64,000 nt of DNA from Paenibacillus castaneae (GTDB taxonomy: Bacteria; Bacillota; Bacilli; Paenibacillales; Paenibacillaceae): positions 2,837,551-2,901,550 of the forward strand of contig NZ_KZ614144.1 of the NCBI RefSeq assembly GCF_002884445.1, in the 5' to 3' direction. Made by a program: the position numbers and the translations under genes. A model generated the notes under the pieces. That model was not told the DNA's origin, ran no database searches, and worked only from the letters and a program-made list of their open reading frames with translations. Numbering within the stretch: position 1 is the first letter of the stretch; every line of letters begins with the position of its first letter. Positions 26,247 through 35,164 of this stretch are shown here, piece by piece.

Positions 26247-27926
26247 ATGGATATCAAGAAAATGCTTAAGAAATATATCGTTGCGGATTTGTTTGCTCAC
26301 CAAAACGAGTTTTCACTAGGGAAATGGGATGGGAAGGCTGAACCTATCACACCTGAAGCCAATTCTAAGGTGAACGAAAGCAGTATGCCGCAAATTAAAG
26401 ATTTTATTCAAGATTATGGTACATTGTCTACAAGTCTGATTACGAATATAAAGTGGTTTAAAACTCATTTCACCTATCCTCGCAATAGTGGCCTAGTTGT
26501 TCGAGAGGTTGAAGTCGGAAACGCTTCTTTAAATGGAGTAGTTCTTTTCATGGATGGACAAGTGGATTGGGAGCACTTGGATCGATCTGTAATGGTGCCA
26601 TTAATGAATATGGAATTGAAGAATGATGATGATATGAATATAGATAAGATGAAGGCAGAGGTTTTTAAAGAAGGAAAAGTATCTTCCGATTCCCAGCTTG
26701 GGCAAATTACGCATAGCATTTTGACAGGTTCTGCAGCCATTTTATTAGAGAACATGAAAGAAGCAATTATTGTTCAGGTTCAAGGCTGGGAGAAAAAGGC
26801 AATTGAAAGCCCTCGAACTGAGGTTGTGGTGCGAGGATCCAACGAAGGCTTTACGGAGGAGCTTCAGACGAATTTGTCTATGATCAGAAGGAGGCTGCGG
26901 ACACCGGACCTCATCGTTGAGGAAGGATATGTGGGGACACTATCGCGCACTGAAATTGCGATTGTTTATATCAAATCGATTGCAAACGATGAGCTTGTGG
27001 CTGAAGTGAGGAAACGTATAGCAACAATCAAGTATGATTACATCGGCGATAGCGGCACGATTGAACAATTAATTGAAGAGCATTCTAATTCCTTCTATCC
27101 TAATATTCTAAGTACAGAGAGGCCTGACTGGACTGCTTCGCATATCGCAGATGGCTATGTGAGCATTATGGTTAATAACTCTCCATTCGCGCTCATCGTA
27201 CCCGCACATTTCCCACTCTTTCTGCAGACCGTAGAAGATACCTATCTTCGTTGGCCCTACAGCAGCTTTATTCGTTTCATTCGCGTGGTTGGCTTCGTTA
27301 TAGCTTTATATTTGCCAAGCGTTTATGTCGCTGTTGCTAACTACCATCAGGAAATGATTCCAACAACACTGATGCTAGCCATTGCAGGGACGCGTGAGGT
27401 CGTACCTATCCCATTAGCAGCAGAAATATTTATGCTAGAAGCAATGTTCGAAATTATTCGAGAAGCAGGAGTTCGTATACCAAGCGTAATGGGTCCGACC
27501 ATCGGCATTGTGGGGGCGTTAATATTGGGACAAGCAGCTGTTCAAGCCAATATTGTTAGTCCCATTGTCGTTATCATCACTGCTACGACAGCTCTTGCAT
27601 CTTATACAATTCCAAACTACAACATGCAATTTGCAACACGATTGCTTCGTTTTGTTAACTTGATTGCAGCTTCATTTCTTGGTTTAGTTGGTATTGTCTT
27701 GCTCTCTTTAATGCTATGGACTGACCGGTCTACCAAGAATTCATTTGGGGTTCCCGTGCTTGCTCCAATTACACCTCATCGAGCAGACCGTGATTCGATT
27801 ATTAGAAGAGCAATTAACAAGCAAATTTTCAGACCCTTTTCCATCCGCCCCAAAGAGGTGAAGAAACAATATACAGGAAAACAGCATGAATCACATAAAT
27901 CCAGGGAGCAAGGGGATGCGGAGTAG
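26247..27926 (+). CDS. Spore germination protein, GerA/GerKA A-subunit
   Basis: A 559-residue A subunit of a germinant receptor. It has a large N-terminal cytosolic part (SLITNIKWFKTHF, ENMKEAIIVQVQGWEKKAIESP region), the family segment RRRLRTPDLIVEEGYVGTLSRT, and a C-terminal half with about five membrane helices (FIRFIRVVGFVIALYLPSVY, IPLAAEIFMLEAMFEIIREA, VGALILGQAAVQANIVSPI). The ATG at 26247 is used: GGAG lies 4 bases upstream and the putative promoter at 26151-26181 excludes the longer start at 26121. It acts in the spore inner membrane and forms the receptor with the next three genes. Confidence 0.93.
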   Translation: MDIKKMLKKYIVADLFAHQNEFSLGKWDGKAEPITPEANSKVNESSMPQIKDFIQDYGTLSTSLITNIKWFKTHFTYPRNSGLVVREVEVGNASLNGVVLFMDGQVDWEHLDRSVMVPLMNMELKNDDDMNIDKMKAEVFKEGKVSSDSQLGQITHSILTGSAAILLENMKEAIIVQVQGWEKKAIESPRTEVVVRGSNEGFTEELQTNLSMIRRRLRTPDLIVEEGYVGTLSRTEIAIVYIKSIANDELVAEVRKRIATIKYDYIGDSGTIEQLIEEHSNSFYPNILSTERPDWTASHIADGYVSIMVNNSPFALIVPAHFPLFLQTVEDTYLRWPYSSFIRFIRVVGFVIALYLPSVYVAVANYHQEMIPTTLMLAIAGTREVVPIPLAAEIFMLEAMFEIIREAGVRIPSVMGPTIGIVGALILGQAAVQANIVSPIVVIITATTALASYTIPNYNMQFATRLLRFVNLIAASFLGLVGIVLLSLMLWTDRSTKNSFGVPVLAPITPHRADRDSIIRRAINKQIFRPFSIRPKEVKKQYTGKQHESHKSREQGDAE

Positions 27927-27931
27927 TGAGA

Positions 27932-29020
27932 ATGCATCACATCGGAATAAGAGAGGCTTCAGCAATAGTAATAATTTTTGTAATCACAAAAATTTTTCTG
28001 CCATTTCAAAGATCATTGTCCGAGGTGGGCGGTACTGCTGCGTGGATTATTATACTTATAGCCATACTATTCTGTCCGTTAACCTGGTGGGCTGTTAGAG
28101 GTGTTTTGAAGAATGGTCCTGAACAATGTACTTTAGTTACGGCGACTGAAAACATATTGGGTCCACTTCTCGGAAATGTGGTTAATCTGCTGTATTGCAT
28201 TTTTTTCTTTATGATTACCTTCATTGTACTTCGGGAATTTTCGGAAATTATATCTTCTGAAATTCTGCCTAGAACACCTCTTACCGTTATTTTGTTGTCT
28301 TTACTCATCCCCATTGCCTTTATCACTCATTTAGGTATTGAAGCTGTGGGTCGGATTAGCTCAGTTACGATTATTTTAATTGTTGGAAGTGTCTATATTT
28401 TGCTTATTGGCGGATTAATTACTCATATGGAGCCGAATGCACTTTCGCCTTTGTGGGGAACTGGCCGATCCCATGTGCTTTGGATGGGTGTCATTAAGAG
28501 TTCTCTATTCTCAGAGCTGCTTGTACTCGGTTTTCTTCTACCAAAAATGCGAAATCAAAAAGAGTGGGGTAAAGTTGCATGGTGGTCCATCACGGTATCA
28601 TCCATCGTATTGTTAAGTACGACAATTCTTTATCTGTATATCTTCCCTTACCCTACTGCGGCGCGAATTAATGTACCTTTATTGCAAATCAGTAAACTAA
28701 TCATATTTGGACGCTGGCTGCAGAGAATGGAGAGCTTGTTTCTCATCGTCTGGTTAATTTGTACCGTAATTAAATTAGCAGTTAGCTTATACTGCACGGT
28801 TTCATCTTTATCTCAAATTATTCGTTTGCCTAGGCATCAGTCGCTCGTTTTTCCAATAACGATAATCATATTTAGTTTTGCCATGCTGCCAGACAGTGAA
28901 ATGACTGCATACGCCTGGGACAAAAATATCCTTCGAACCTATGGTTCCATCATATCGATAGGCCTTCCGATGTTAACTTGGATAGTAGGCATTATCCGTA
29001 ATAAGAGGAGGCAGGTGTGA
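27932..29020 (+). CDS. Spore germination protein, GerB-family B-subunit (permease-like)
   Basis: A 362-residue polytopic protein with about ten membrane helices, of the endospore germination permease family (amino acid-polyamine-organocation fold). REASAIVIIFVITKIFL opens the first helix, and helix-breaking Gly-rich segments recur. B subunits carry the germinant-binding pocket in better-studied receptors. ATG 27932 is preferred to GTG 27926 because GGAG at 27920-27923 is 8 bases away. It starts 6 bases after the A-subunit stop. Confidence 0.92.
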   Translation: MHHIGIREASAIVIIFVITKIFLPFQRSLSEVGGTAAWIIILIAILFCPLTWWAVRGVLKNGPEQCTLVTATENILGPLLGNVVNLLYCIFFFMITFIVLREFSEIISSEILPRTPLTVILLSLLIPIAFITHLGIEAVGRISSVTIILIVGSVYILLIGGLITHMEPNALSPLWGTGRSHVLWMGVIKSSLFSELLVLGFLLPKMRNQKEWGKVAWWSITVSSIVLLSTTILYLYIFPYPTAARINVPLLQISKLIIFGRWLQRMESLFLIVWLICTVIKLAVSLYCTVSSLSQIIRLPRHQSLVFPITIIIFSFAMLPDSEMTAYAWDKNILRTYGSIISIGLPMLTWIVGIIRNKRRQV

Positions 29021-30300
29021 GAAGCTCAGCACGGTTTTTTCATGCTATTTTCGTTTCGATAATTAGTCTTGTCCTCTTAACAGGGTGTTGGGATCGACTG
29101 GATCCAGAAAATATGGCCTTCGTCATTGCAATTGGCGTAGACAAAGGACCGCAAAATGATTTCTTATTCAGTTTCGCTCTTGCAGTCCCTAAGATGAGTA
29201 GTTCAGGACAAAGTTCAGGAGGGAAACCAAATAAGGTTGTCGTCGTCCATACGGTTGAAGGCTCTAATCTTGTTTCTGCACTCTCCATCAGTCAAAGTTT
29301 TATCGCTCGTAGATTAACCCTTATTCACTCAAAGGCTCTAATCATAGGGGAGGATCTGGCAAGAAGTGGCGTGATGCCTTTGTTAAGCGAGGCTGTCAGG
29401 AATCGAGAATTTCGGCGTACAGTAAGCATGATTACGACAAAGGGAAAGGCGATGGATTACCTTCAAAATATTCAACCTACTACGGAGCAAGATATTAGTT
29501 TCTGGTTCGAGTTAGAGGTAGATCCCATTAATCAAGGGGGGATCATCCCGATGCATGCGCGGTTTCATGAATTCATTATGGACATCGAAAGCAAAGGGAC
29601 CGGAGCTATTACGATCCTGTCCGCGCCAAGACCAGATATCAAAAATGGAAATACCGAAATATTCTCAGATGAGAATGAATCTAATCAAAAAGTTAAACAG
29701 CCTATCATGAGCGATCAATACGCTGGAAAAATAAAACGAACGGGTGAGGTTCCAGTGGAATTTTTCGGAACCGCCGTGTATAAAAGCAGTGTTCTTGCAG
29801 GCTTCTTGAATGGATCGGAAACGCGGATTCTTAATATGCTTCGCGGAGAATTAAGTCAATCCATTTGGGATTTCCGAGACCCATCTGACAAACAGCTTAA
29901 TTTGAGCGTGACAATGAAGCCTGATAAACATGCTCATTTAAAAATAGTGCGATCAGGTGATCAGGTGAATGCAATCTTCGATATAGCAATGGAAGGGAAA
30001 TTGATTAGCGTACAATCAAAAGTGGATTACACTAAACCAAAAAATAAAAAAAAGCTGGAAGAAGCTGTGCAGTTACAGCTGCATGATCAGGCCATTAAAG
30101 TGCTGGATAAGACAGTTCATAAATGGGGAGTTGATTGCTTTAATATAAACAATCGAGTGGTATCCACCTTTTCTACTCTCAAAGAGTGGGATGCTTTCAA
30201 TTGGAGAAGCCGGTTAAAAGATATGAAGTATGAAGTCAATATAACCTTTATTTTGCATCAGACTGGAGGGCAGGTAGGACCTGCGCTAGAGGGAGAGTAG
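29017..30300 (+). CDS. Spore germination lipoprotein, GerC family C-subunit
   Basis: A 427-residue Ger(x)C protein. A signal sequence ends in the lipobox LLTGC with WDRLDPENMAFVIAIGVDKG immediately after, the hallmark start of GerAC proteins. The N- and C-terminal domains seen in GerBC-type structures can be followed (GSNLVSALSISQSF, then VEFFGTAVYKSSVLAGFLNG and the C-terminal domain). It overlaps the B gene by 4 bases (GTGA), indicating translational coupling. It is lipid-anchored to the outer face of the spore inner membrane. Confidence 0.93.
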   Translation: MRSSARFFHAIFVSIISLVLLTGCWDRLDPENMAFVIAIGVDKGPQNDFLFSFALAVPKMSSSGQSSGGKPNKVVVVHTVEGSNLVSALSISQSFIARRLTLIHSKALIIGEDLARSGVMPLLSEAVRNREFRRTVSMITTKGKAMDYLQNIQPTTEQDISFWFELEVDPINQGGIIPMHARFHEFIMDIESKGTGAITILSAPRPDIKNGNTEIFSDENESNQKVKQPIMSDQYAGKIKRTGEVPVEFFGTAVYKSSVLAGFLNGSETRILNMLRGELSQSIWDFRDPSDKQLNLSVTMKPDKHAHLKIVRSGDQVNAIFDIAMEGKLISVQSKVDYTKPKNKKKLEEAVQLQLHDQAIKVLDKTVHKWGVDCFNINNRVVSTFSTLKEWDAFNWRSRLKDMKYEVNITFILHQTGGQVGPALEGE

Positions 30301-30305
30301 GGAGT

Positions 30306-30491
30306 ATGAACAAACAAATTCTTATGTATACCGCATTAGCATTCTTCTCGTTATGGGGAAGTGTATATGTAGGCAGTCTTGCCCCGCAGCTTTGGAAACA
30401 GAGTAATTATAGGGGAGCGGTCGGAGTGGTTATTTTAGCTGGTTTCACTCTGGTCATTCCGATATTACTTAGGGTCATAAGGGAAAAATAG
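30306..30491 (+). CDS. Small two-helix protein, probable germinant receptor D-subunit
   Basis: A 61-residue protein with two hydrophobic helices (QILMYTALAFFSLWGSVYVG and GAVGVVILAGFTLVIPILL) and a basic C-terminus. It begins 5 bases after the C subunit with a GGGAG site. Small two-helix D subunits that modulate receptor activity accompany several GerA-type operons in Bacillus. The size, topology and position fit that role, but the sequence itself is not diagnostic. Confidence 0.7.
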   Translation: MNKQILMYTALAFFSLWGSVYVGSLAPQLWKQSNYRGAVGVVILAGFTLVIPILLRVIREK

Positions 30492-30634
30492 CCTGCTTCA
30501 TATATTAAAAACGTAATTAACAGTATAAGTAACAATTCACATCCAGTCATAAGAACAGAAACAATGACATAAATTAATTGAATGAAAATACCGAATTCTC
30601 CTTATAATCAATCTAGATGAGAGGAGTGAGTTTT

Positions 30635-31810
30635 TTGGAAAATCAATCTCGCAACCAAGCTTCAAAAGGAAATGTGCCTCAGCCTATAAGGTTTGATGGT
30701 GCCGGAGCGACAGACAATGGCCCTAGGGACATTATGCGGGATAGGGAGAACCCTGACATGCTGGTTCCCCCCATTACGGATTCAGGCTTGATTCCTAACT
30801 TGAAATTTTCTTTCTCGGATACTCATATGCAGTTAAACTATGGGGGATGGTCCCGTGAAATCACCATAAGGGAACTGCCGATCGCGACTACTCTTGCAGG
30901 AGTAAATATGCGCTTAACTCCGGGTGGTGTGCGAGAGCTTCACTGGCATCAGCAAGCAGAATGGTCATTTATGCTATTAGGGAGAGCGCGAATAACTTCG
31001 GTTGATCAAGATGGACGAAATTTCATTGCCGATGTTGGACCAGGTGATCTCTGGTATTTCCCTCCAGGAATACCGCATTCGATTCAGGGGCTGGATGAAG
31101 GATGTGAATTTCTGCTTGTTTTTGATGATGGTCATTTCTCGGATTTGAATACATTATCGATCTCCGACTGGTTTGCACATACTCCCAAAAATGTACTGTC
31201 TGCTAATTTCGGAGTACCCGAAAGTGCATTTGATCGTATTCCGTCTGAACAAGTATATATATTTCAGGATAGCATTCCCGGATCGATAGAGAGTCAGAAA
31301 GTACAATCTCCTTATGGGACTATTCCGCTAAGCTTCAAGCATCAATTGATGGCGCAAGCGTCTATTAAAACGTCTGGAGGAAGCGTTCGAATAGTGGATT
31401 CTTCCAACTTTCCTATTTCGAAGACGATTGCGGCTGCACTGGTTGAGATAGAACCAGGCGCAATGAGGGAGCTGCATTGGCATCCTAATAATGATGAATG
31501 GCAATATTACCTCTCCGGACAAGGACGCATGACCGTATTTGCGGGAAACGGTGTAGCAAGAACATTTGATTATAGAGCGGGCGATGTTGGTTATGTCCCC
31601 TTTGCTTTTGGCCACTATATTCAAAATACCGGAAACGAATCATTATGGTTTTTGGAGATGTTCAAGAGTGACCGATTTGTTGATATATCGTTAAATCAAT
31701 GGATGGCGCTTACTCCTCACGCACTGGTTCGAGATAATTTACACGTGGATTCCGAATTGCTTGACGCACTAAGGAAGGAAAAACAGCCAGTCGTTAAAAA
31801 TAAGGAGTAA
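30635..31810 (+). CDS. Bicupin oxalate decarboxylase family protein (OxdC/OxdD-like)
   Basis: A 391-residue bicupin. Both manganese sites are present: ELHWH with a downstream Glu and IPH in the N-terminal cupin, and [14 protein letters not shown] with GHY in the C-terminal cupin. The arginine before each HWH is retained. The N-domain lid, SENST in Bacillus subtilis OxdC, reads SDLNT here (Ser169-Asp170-Leu171-Asn172), so the proton-donating Glu is replaced by Asp. The TTG at 30635 is chosen because GAGGAG lies 9 bases upstream. Expected reaction: oxalate to formate and CO2, but the lid change makes activity uncertain. Confidence 0.88.
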   Translation: MENQSRNQASKGNVPQPIRFDGAGATDNGPRDIMRDRENPDMLVPPITDSGLIPNLKFSFSDTHMQLNYGGWSREITIRELPIATTLAGVNMRLTPGGVRELHWHQQAEWSFMLLGRARITSVDQDGRNFIADVGPGDLWYFPPGIPHSIQGLDEGCEFLLVFDDGHFSDLNTLSISDWFAHTPKNVLSANFGVPESAFDRIPSEQVYIFQDSIPGSIESQKVQSPYGTIPLSFKHQLMAQASIKTSGGSVRIVDSSNFPISKTIAAALVEIEPGAMRELHWHPNNDEWQYYLSGQGRMTVFAGNGVARTFDYRAGDVGYVPFAFGHYIQNTGNESLWFLEMFKSDRFVDISLNQWMALTPHALVRDNLHVDSELLDALRKEKQPVVKNKE

Positions 31811-31817
31811 TTCAGTT

Positions 31818-31843
31818 AGGGCTGCCAGTTGGCAGCTCTTTTT
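31818..31843 (+). terminator. Rho-independent terminator
   Basis: GCTGCC and GGCAGC (31821-31836) form a short G+C-rich stem with an AGTT loop and a T-run, just after the bicupin gene. Confidence 0.8.
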
Positions 31844-31929
31844 AATAAGCGATGATAAAAATAAATTTTGAAACCTTGTAAATGCTAAAACCGTCTATTA
31901 GATAATGAAATCAAATAGGGGGTACTTGT

Positions 31930-32355
31930 TTGCGAATTGTTAAACATATCATTCTATGGTTTTTTTGTATCATTTGCTTCACAATAGCAGCAGTCAGCTT
32001 AGAAATGCTGGAAGGGTTCAAGATCACGACAACTGAATATTATGGTCTTCGAAATTTAGGGCTTAGTTTCATTTTTATGGTATTCCTAGTATCGTTAATC
32101 TTATATCCGATTTTCCTATTCCCTTTATCTTGGGTCATTCGTTTCTTTGTGAAATCTTTAGTTGGAAAGGTATTCATTTTTTCCTGTTTAGGTGTAATAG
32201 GTGGGATATTGCTATTCCATGAGTTATATGACGATTATTTTGTCTTGGAATATGTCCTCAACATGAGAAGCTCTATTCTACTATTTGGATTTTTTGGATT
32301 CATCTATGCCTTGTTGGAAAATTACCTTCATAATAGTCAGGAATCGCGGTCTTAA
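31930..32355 (+). CDS. Four-helix membrane protein, unknown
   Basis: A 141-residue hydrophobic protein with a TTG start 7 bases after AGGGGG. Four transmembrane segments are visible: IILWFFCIICFTIAAVSL, LSFIFMVFLVSLILYPIFLF, VFIFSCLGVIGGILLF and SILLFGFFGFIYALL. There is a short acidic loop before the last. No family recognised and no informative neighbour. Confidence 0.6.
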   Translation: MRIVKHIILWFFCIICFTIAAVSLEMLEGFKITTTEYYGLRNLGLSFIFMVFLVSLILYPIFLFPLSWVIRFFVKSLVGKVFIFSCLGVIGGILLFHELYDDYFVLEYVLNMRSSILLFGFFGFIYALLENYLHNSQESRS

Positions 32356-32535
32356 ATGGTTATAGTTAAATCGTATCTTTTCCCTAAGCATCGTACCTTT
32401 TATACTAAAACATATATATAATATGCAGGAAATTGAAATGATGAGTCTGCCGGAAGTCGTAGATGGACATCCCTTTCTACGGCTGTTTACGTATGATTTC
32501 ATTTTATTTATCAACAAGGAATGGAGAATTTCGGA

Positions 32536-33108
32536 ATGCACAGAATCGAGTGGGAAAAGAGGAATAACCATAAAGGAAGCATCATATGGTTAACGGGTTT
32601 ATCCGGCTCTGGCAAAACAACGTTAGCTTGCGAAGCAGAACGTGAACTAGCGAAGCGAGAAATCAGATGCGTTGTGATCGACGGAGATCGCTTGCGGCAA
32701 GGGCTGAATCAAGACCTCGGCTTTGCAGAGGAGGATCGAATGGAGAACATGCGCCGCGCTATGGAGGTTGCAGTCATGTTCTTGGAAAAAGGGTTTGTCG
32801 TTCTTGTGCCGATGATTTCTCCTTATGAATCGTTCAGAAACTACATAAGGCAGCAGTTTCAACCCAATGATTATGCTGAGATTTATGTGAAATGCTCACT
32901 GGAAACGTGCGAACAACGAGATCCGAAAGGGCTGTATAGCAAAGCTAGAGCGGGAGAAATTAAAGATTTTACAGGGATCGATTCCCCTTACGAGCTGCCT
33001 ATGCTGTCTGATATGATCATTGATACGGATCAGTACCCGATAGAGGATTCGGTAAGAGCACTTGTTACGTTCATCGAATCTCGTATTAACAAGATCAAAA
33101 TGCAGTAA
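32536..33108 (+). CDS. cysC: Adenylyl-sulfate kinase CysC
   Basis: A 190-residue P-loop kinase that phosphorylates APS to PAPS. Walker A is WLTGLSGSGKTTLA. VVIDGDRLRQGLNQDLGF and ENMRRAMEVA match the APS-binding region. PMISPYESFRNYIR is the family ISPY motif, and GLYSKARAGEIKDFTGIDSPYE is the conserved C-terminal lid. The ATG at 32536 with GGAG 9 bases upstream is preferred to the ATG at 32521. No cysD, cysN, sat or cysH gene is adjacent, so it is an orphan in this window. cysJI lies about 18 kb away. Confidence 0.93.
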   Translation: MHRIEWEKRNNHKGSIIWLTGLSGSGKTTLACEAERELAKREIRCVVIDGDRLRQGLNQDLGFAEEDRMENMRRAMEVAVMFLEKGFVVLVPMISPYESFRNYIRQQFQPNDYAEIYVKCSLETCEQRDPKGLYSKARAGEIKDFTGIDSPYELPMLSDMIIDTDQYPIEDSVRALVTFIESRINKIKMQ

Positions 33109-33125
33109 GATATGAGGAGGACTCT

Positions 33126-33881
33126 GTGGCTATTAGAATGTCTAAACTGTTTGAGGAAAAACTTGTTGATCTAAATGGATTTAGCTTATATTCCGAAACT
33201 TATGGTGAAAACAAAGGTAATCCAACAGTTATTATGGATTCTGGTTACGGAGATGATTCGAAAGTTTGGAATCTTATCGTTCCTGAAATCGCGAAATCAA
33301 CTAAAGTACTTGTTTATGATCGAGCTGGATTAGGGAGAAGCGAAAAAAGCCCAAATCCTCGTACGACTAAAGAAATGGTGAATGAATTGGATCAACTTTT
33401 AACAGCCTCTAAATTAAAACCTCCGTATGTATTAGTTGGTCACTCATTCGGAGGAATAAACGTTCGGATGTATGCCTCGCAGTTTCCTGAAAATGTGAGT
33501 GGCATTGTTTTGGTTGACTCAACACCAGAAGACTATAGGGATAGATTTCTTCCGTACATGTCCAAGGAATTTCAAGAAGCTTACAATAATCAATTTGTTT
33601 CTGAAAGTACATATGATGAATTTATGGATAGTTTATATCAATTAAAACAAAATAAAAGACATCTTGGAAGCATCCCTTTAATTGTAATATCTGCTGGAAA
33701 GAAAGCTCATTACTCCAAGGAAGCACAAAAATTGTGGCATAAGCTTCAAACGGAAATGCTCGAAATATCTGAAAATAGTGAAATGATCATTGCACACAAT
33801 AGCACGCATTATATTCAGAACGACGAGCCTCATATCGTAATTAATGCAATTAAAAAAATGTTAAAATCTGATTGCTATTAA
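33126..33881 (+). CDS. Alpha/beta hydrolase
   Basis: A 251-residue hydrolase with GTG start 5 bases after AGGAGG. The nucleophile elbow is VGHSFGGINVRMYA, the oxyanion-side strand VIMDSGYGDDSKVW, and YDRAGLGRSEKSP is the classic DRxGxGxS segment. The acid Asp is likely in VDSTPEDY or later and the His in HNSTHYIQND. It starts 17 bases after cysC and could be cotranscribed. Ester substrate unknown. Confidence 0.88.
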   Translation: MAIRMSKLFEEKLVDLNGFSLYSETYGENKGNPTVIMDSGYGDDSKVWNLIVPEIAKSTKVLVYDRAGLGRSEKSPNPRTTKEMVNELDQLLTASKLKPPYVLVGHSFGGINVRMYASQFPENVSGIVLVDSTPEDYRDRFLPYMSKEFQEAYNNQFVSESTYDEFMDSLYQLKQNKRHLGSIPLIVISAGKKAHYSKEAQKLWHKLQTEMLEISENSEMIIAHNSTHYIQNDEPHIVINAIKKMLKSDCY

Positions 33882-33911
33882 ACTTCTAGTTTAAAAAAAG
33901 GAGCATAGAAG

Positions 33912-34790
33912 ATGTCGGATTATTATTGGGACAAACAGATTGAATATTTAAGAAATACTCGAGGGTTGTATTACAATGATGATTATTTAGAGTTTTTGGT
34001 AAAATCGGTCTGGAAGATAGATAAACCGGTGAATATGATCGACTATGGGTGTGGCTATGGATATGTGGGGTTGAAGCTGCTGCCTCTTTTACCTAACGGA
34101 TCAACCTATACGGGAATGGATAAGGGAAGCGATTTAATAAGTAAGGCGAAAGAGGTTTTTCGAAGTCTGCCTTATACGACTGAGTTTTTCGTTAGTGATA
34201 TTGAAGAAATTAGTATAGATCGAAAGTATGACATAGCCTTGTGTCATGCATTTCTACTACATATGACGGATTCGAAGAGAGCTCTTCAGAAAATGATCGA
34301 TAGTGTTGTAAATGACGGAAGGGTGATTTGCTTCGAACCCCATTGGATTGCAAATATGTCTAATTACAATCTAGATGATCAGGAGCAGTCTAAATTAATC
34401 CAGCTGGGCATATTGCAAAGGCTGTACGAGAAAGATTTCGGAAGAACGGGTAAGGACGGCAATATTGGAATGAAATTACCCTTATATTTAAGTGAATTGG
34501 GTTTGAGTAATGTGGAATGCAGAGTAAGTGATAAGGTTAATTTTCTAGATCCAAACATGGATATGCCGAGTAAGGAAAAACTTTATAGTTCTTTAATTGA
34601 GGAGGGATTAGGAGAATTACCTGGAGATTCAGATGAAGTGATCCATAATTTAATTAATCGGGGATTATCCCACGATGAAGCACGGAATCAATATGAGGCA
34701 CAATTATTATTTTCGAAGCTGTTTGGAATATCTTCTTCTTTAACCTATGCTCCTAATATGAAAATAACTTTTGGTAATGTGAAAAGATAA
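33912..34790 (+). CDS. Class I SAM-dependent methyltransferase
   Basis: A 292-residue methyltransferase with AAAGGAG upstream. Motif I is NMIDYGCGYGYVGLKL, the acidic strand 2 end is YTGMDKGSDL, and strand 4 is YDIALCHAFLLHM, followed by NDGRVICFEPHW. It has an unusually long C-terminal part (about residues 150-292) that probably forms the acceptor-binding lid. The target is unknown; it is about 30 bases from the hydrolase and might share its transcript. Confidence 0.85.
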   Translation: MSDYYWDKQIEYLRNTRGLYYNDDYLEFLVKSVWKIDKPVNMIDYGCGYGYVGLKLLPLLPNGSTYTGMDKGSDLISKAKEVFRSLPYTTEFFVSDIEEISIDRKYDIALCHAFLLHMTDSKRALQKMIDSVVNDGRVICFEPHWIANMSNYNLDDQEQSKLIQLGILQRLYEKDFGRTGKDGNIGMKLPLYLSELGLSNVECRVSDKVNFLDPNMDMPSKEKLYSSLIEEGLGELPGDSDEVIHNLINRGLSHDEARNQYEAQLLFSKLFGISSSLTYAPNMKITFGNVKR

Positions 34791-34836
34791 TGGTATAAGA
34801 AGTGTCCTCCACTCAGAGTTACTTCTTACATTGTAA

Positions 34837-34865
34837 TTGACAGAAAATTCTTTAAACTATAGAAT
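34837..34865 (+). promoter_or_regulatory. Sigma-A promoter of the first T-box unit
   Basis: TTGACA (34837-34842) and TAGAAT (34860-34865) have a 17-bp spacer, placing the start near 34872, just before the T-box leader. Confidence 0.65.
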
Positions 34866-34871
34866 GGAAAA

Positions 34872-35133
34872 AACTTATCCAAAAATGCGAAGAAGAGGAC
34901 AATTAGAATCCGGGAGCTGCACAGAGAACTGCTGGTAGGTGCGAAGCAGTCAGTGACGGGATTTGAAAAATCACCTCAGAGCAGGTCTCCGAAACTTAAA
35001 GTAGGCGGACCCGGAATCCTACCGTTATAAAGGAGCATCATTGTAGGATGATGGCAAAGAAGGGTGTATTTCGTTTACACCAATCAGGGTGGTAACGCGG
35101 ATCAACTCCGTCCCTTATGGGACGGAGTTTTTT
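34872..35133 (+). ncRNA. T-box leader controlling a GNAT gene; specifier probably AUC (Ile)
   Basis: Class hallmarks are all present. Stem I is closed by GAGG/CCUC, with the AGAGA and GGUGCGAAGC distal elements. The T-box core AGGGTGGTAACGCGG is at 35086-35100, and a strong terminator (AACTCCGTCCC with GGGACGGAGTT and a T-run) ends at 35133. The specifier loop 3' strand reads TTGAAAAATCA before the closing CCTC. Aligned by its closing helix with the trpS leader 1.2 kb downstream, the codon is ATC at 34970-34972, followed by the usual A. AAT one base earlier is the alternative. Uncharged tRNA would promote antitermination. Confidence 0.9.
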
Positions 35134-35164
35134 ACGTCTTCACACAAAAACGAGGAGGAAGAGT

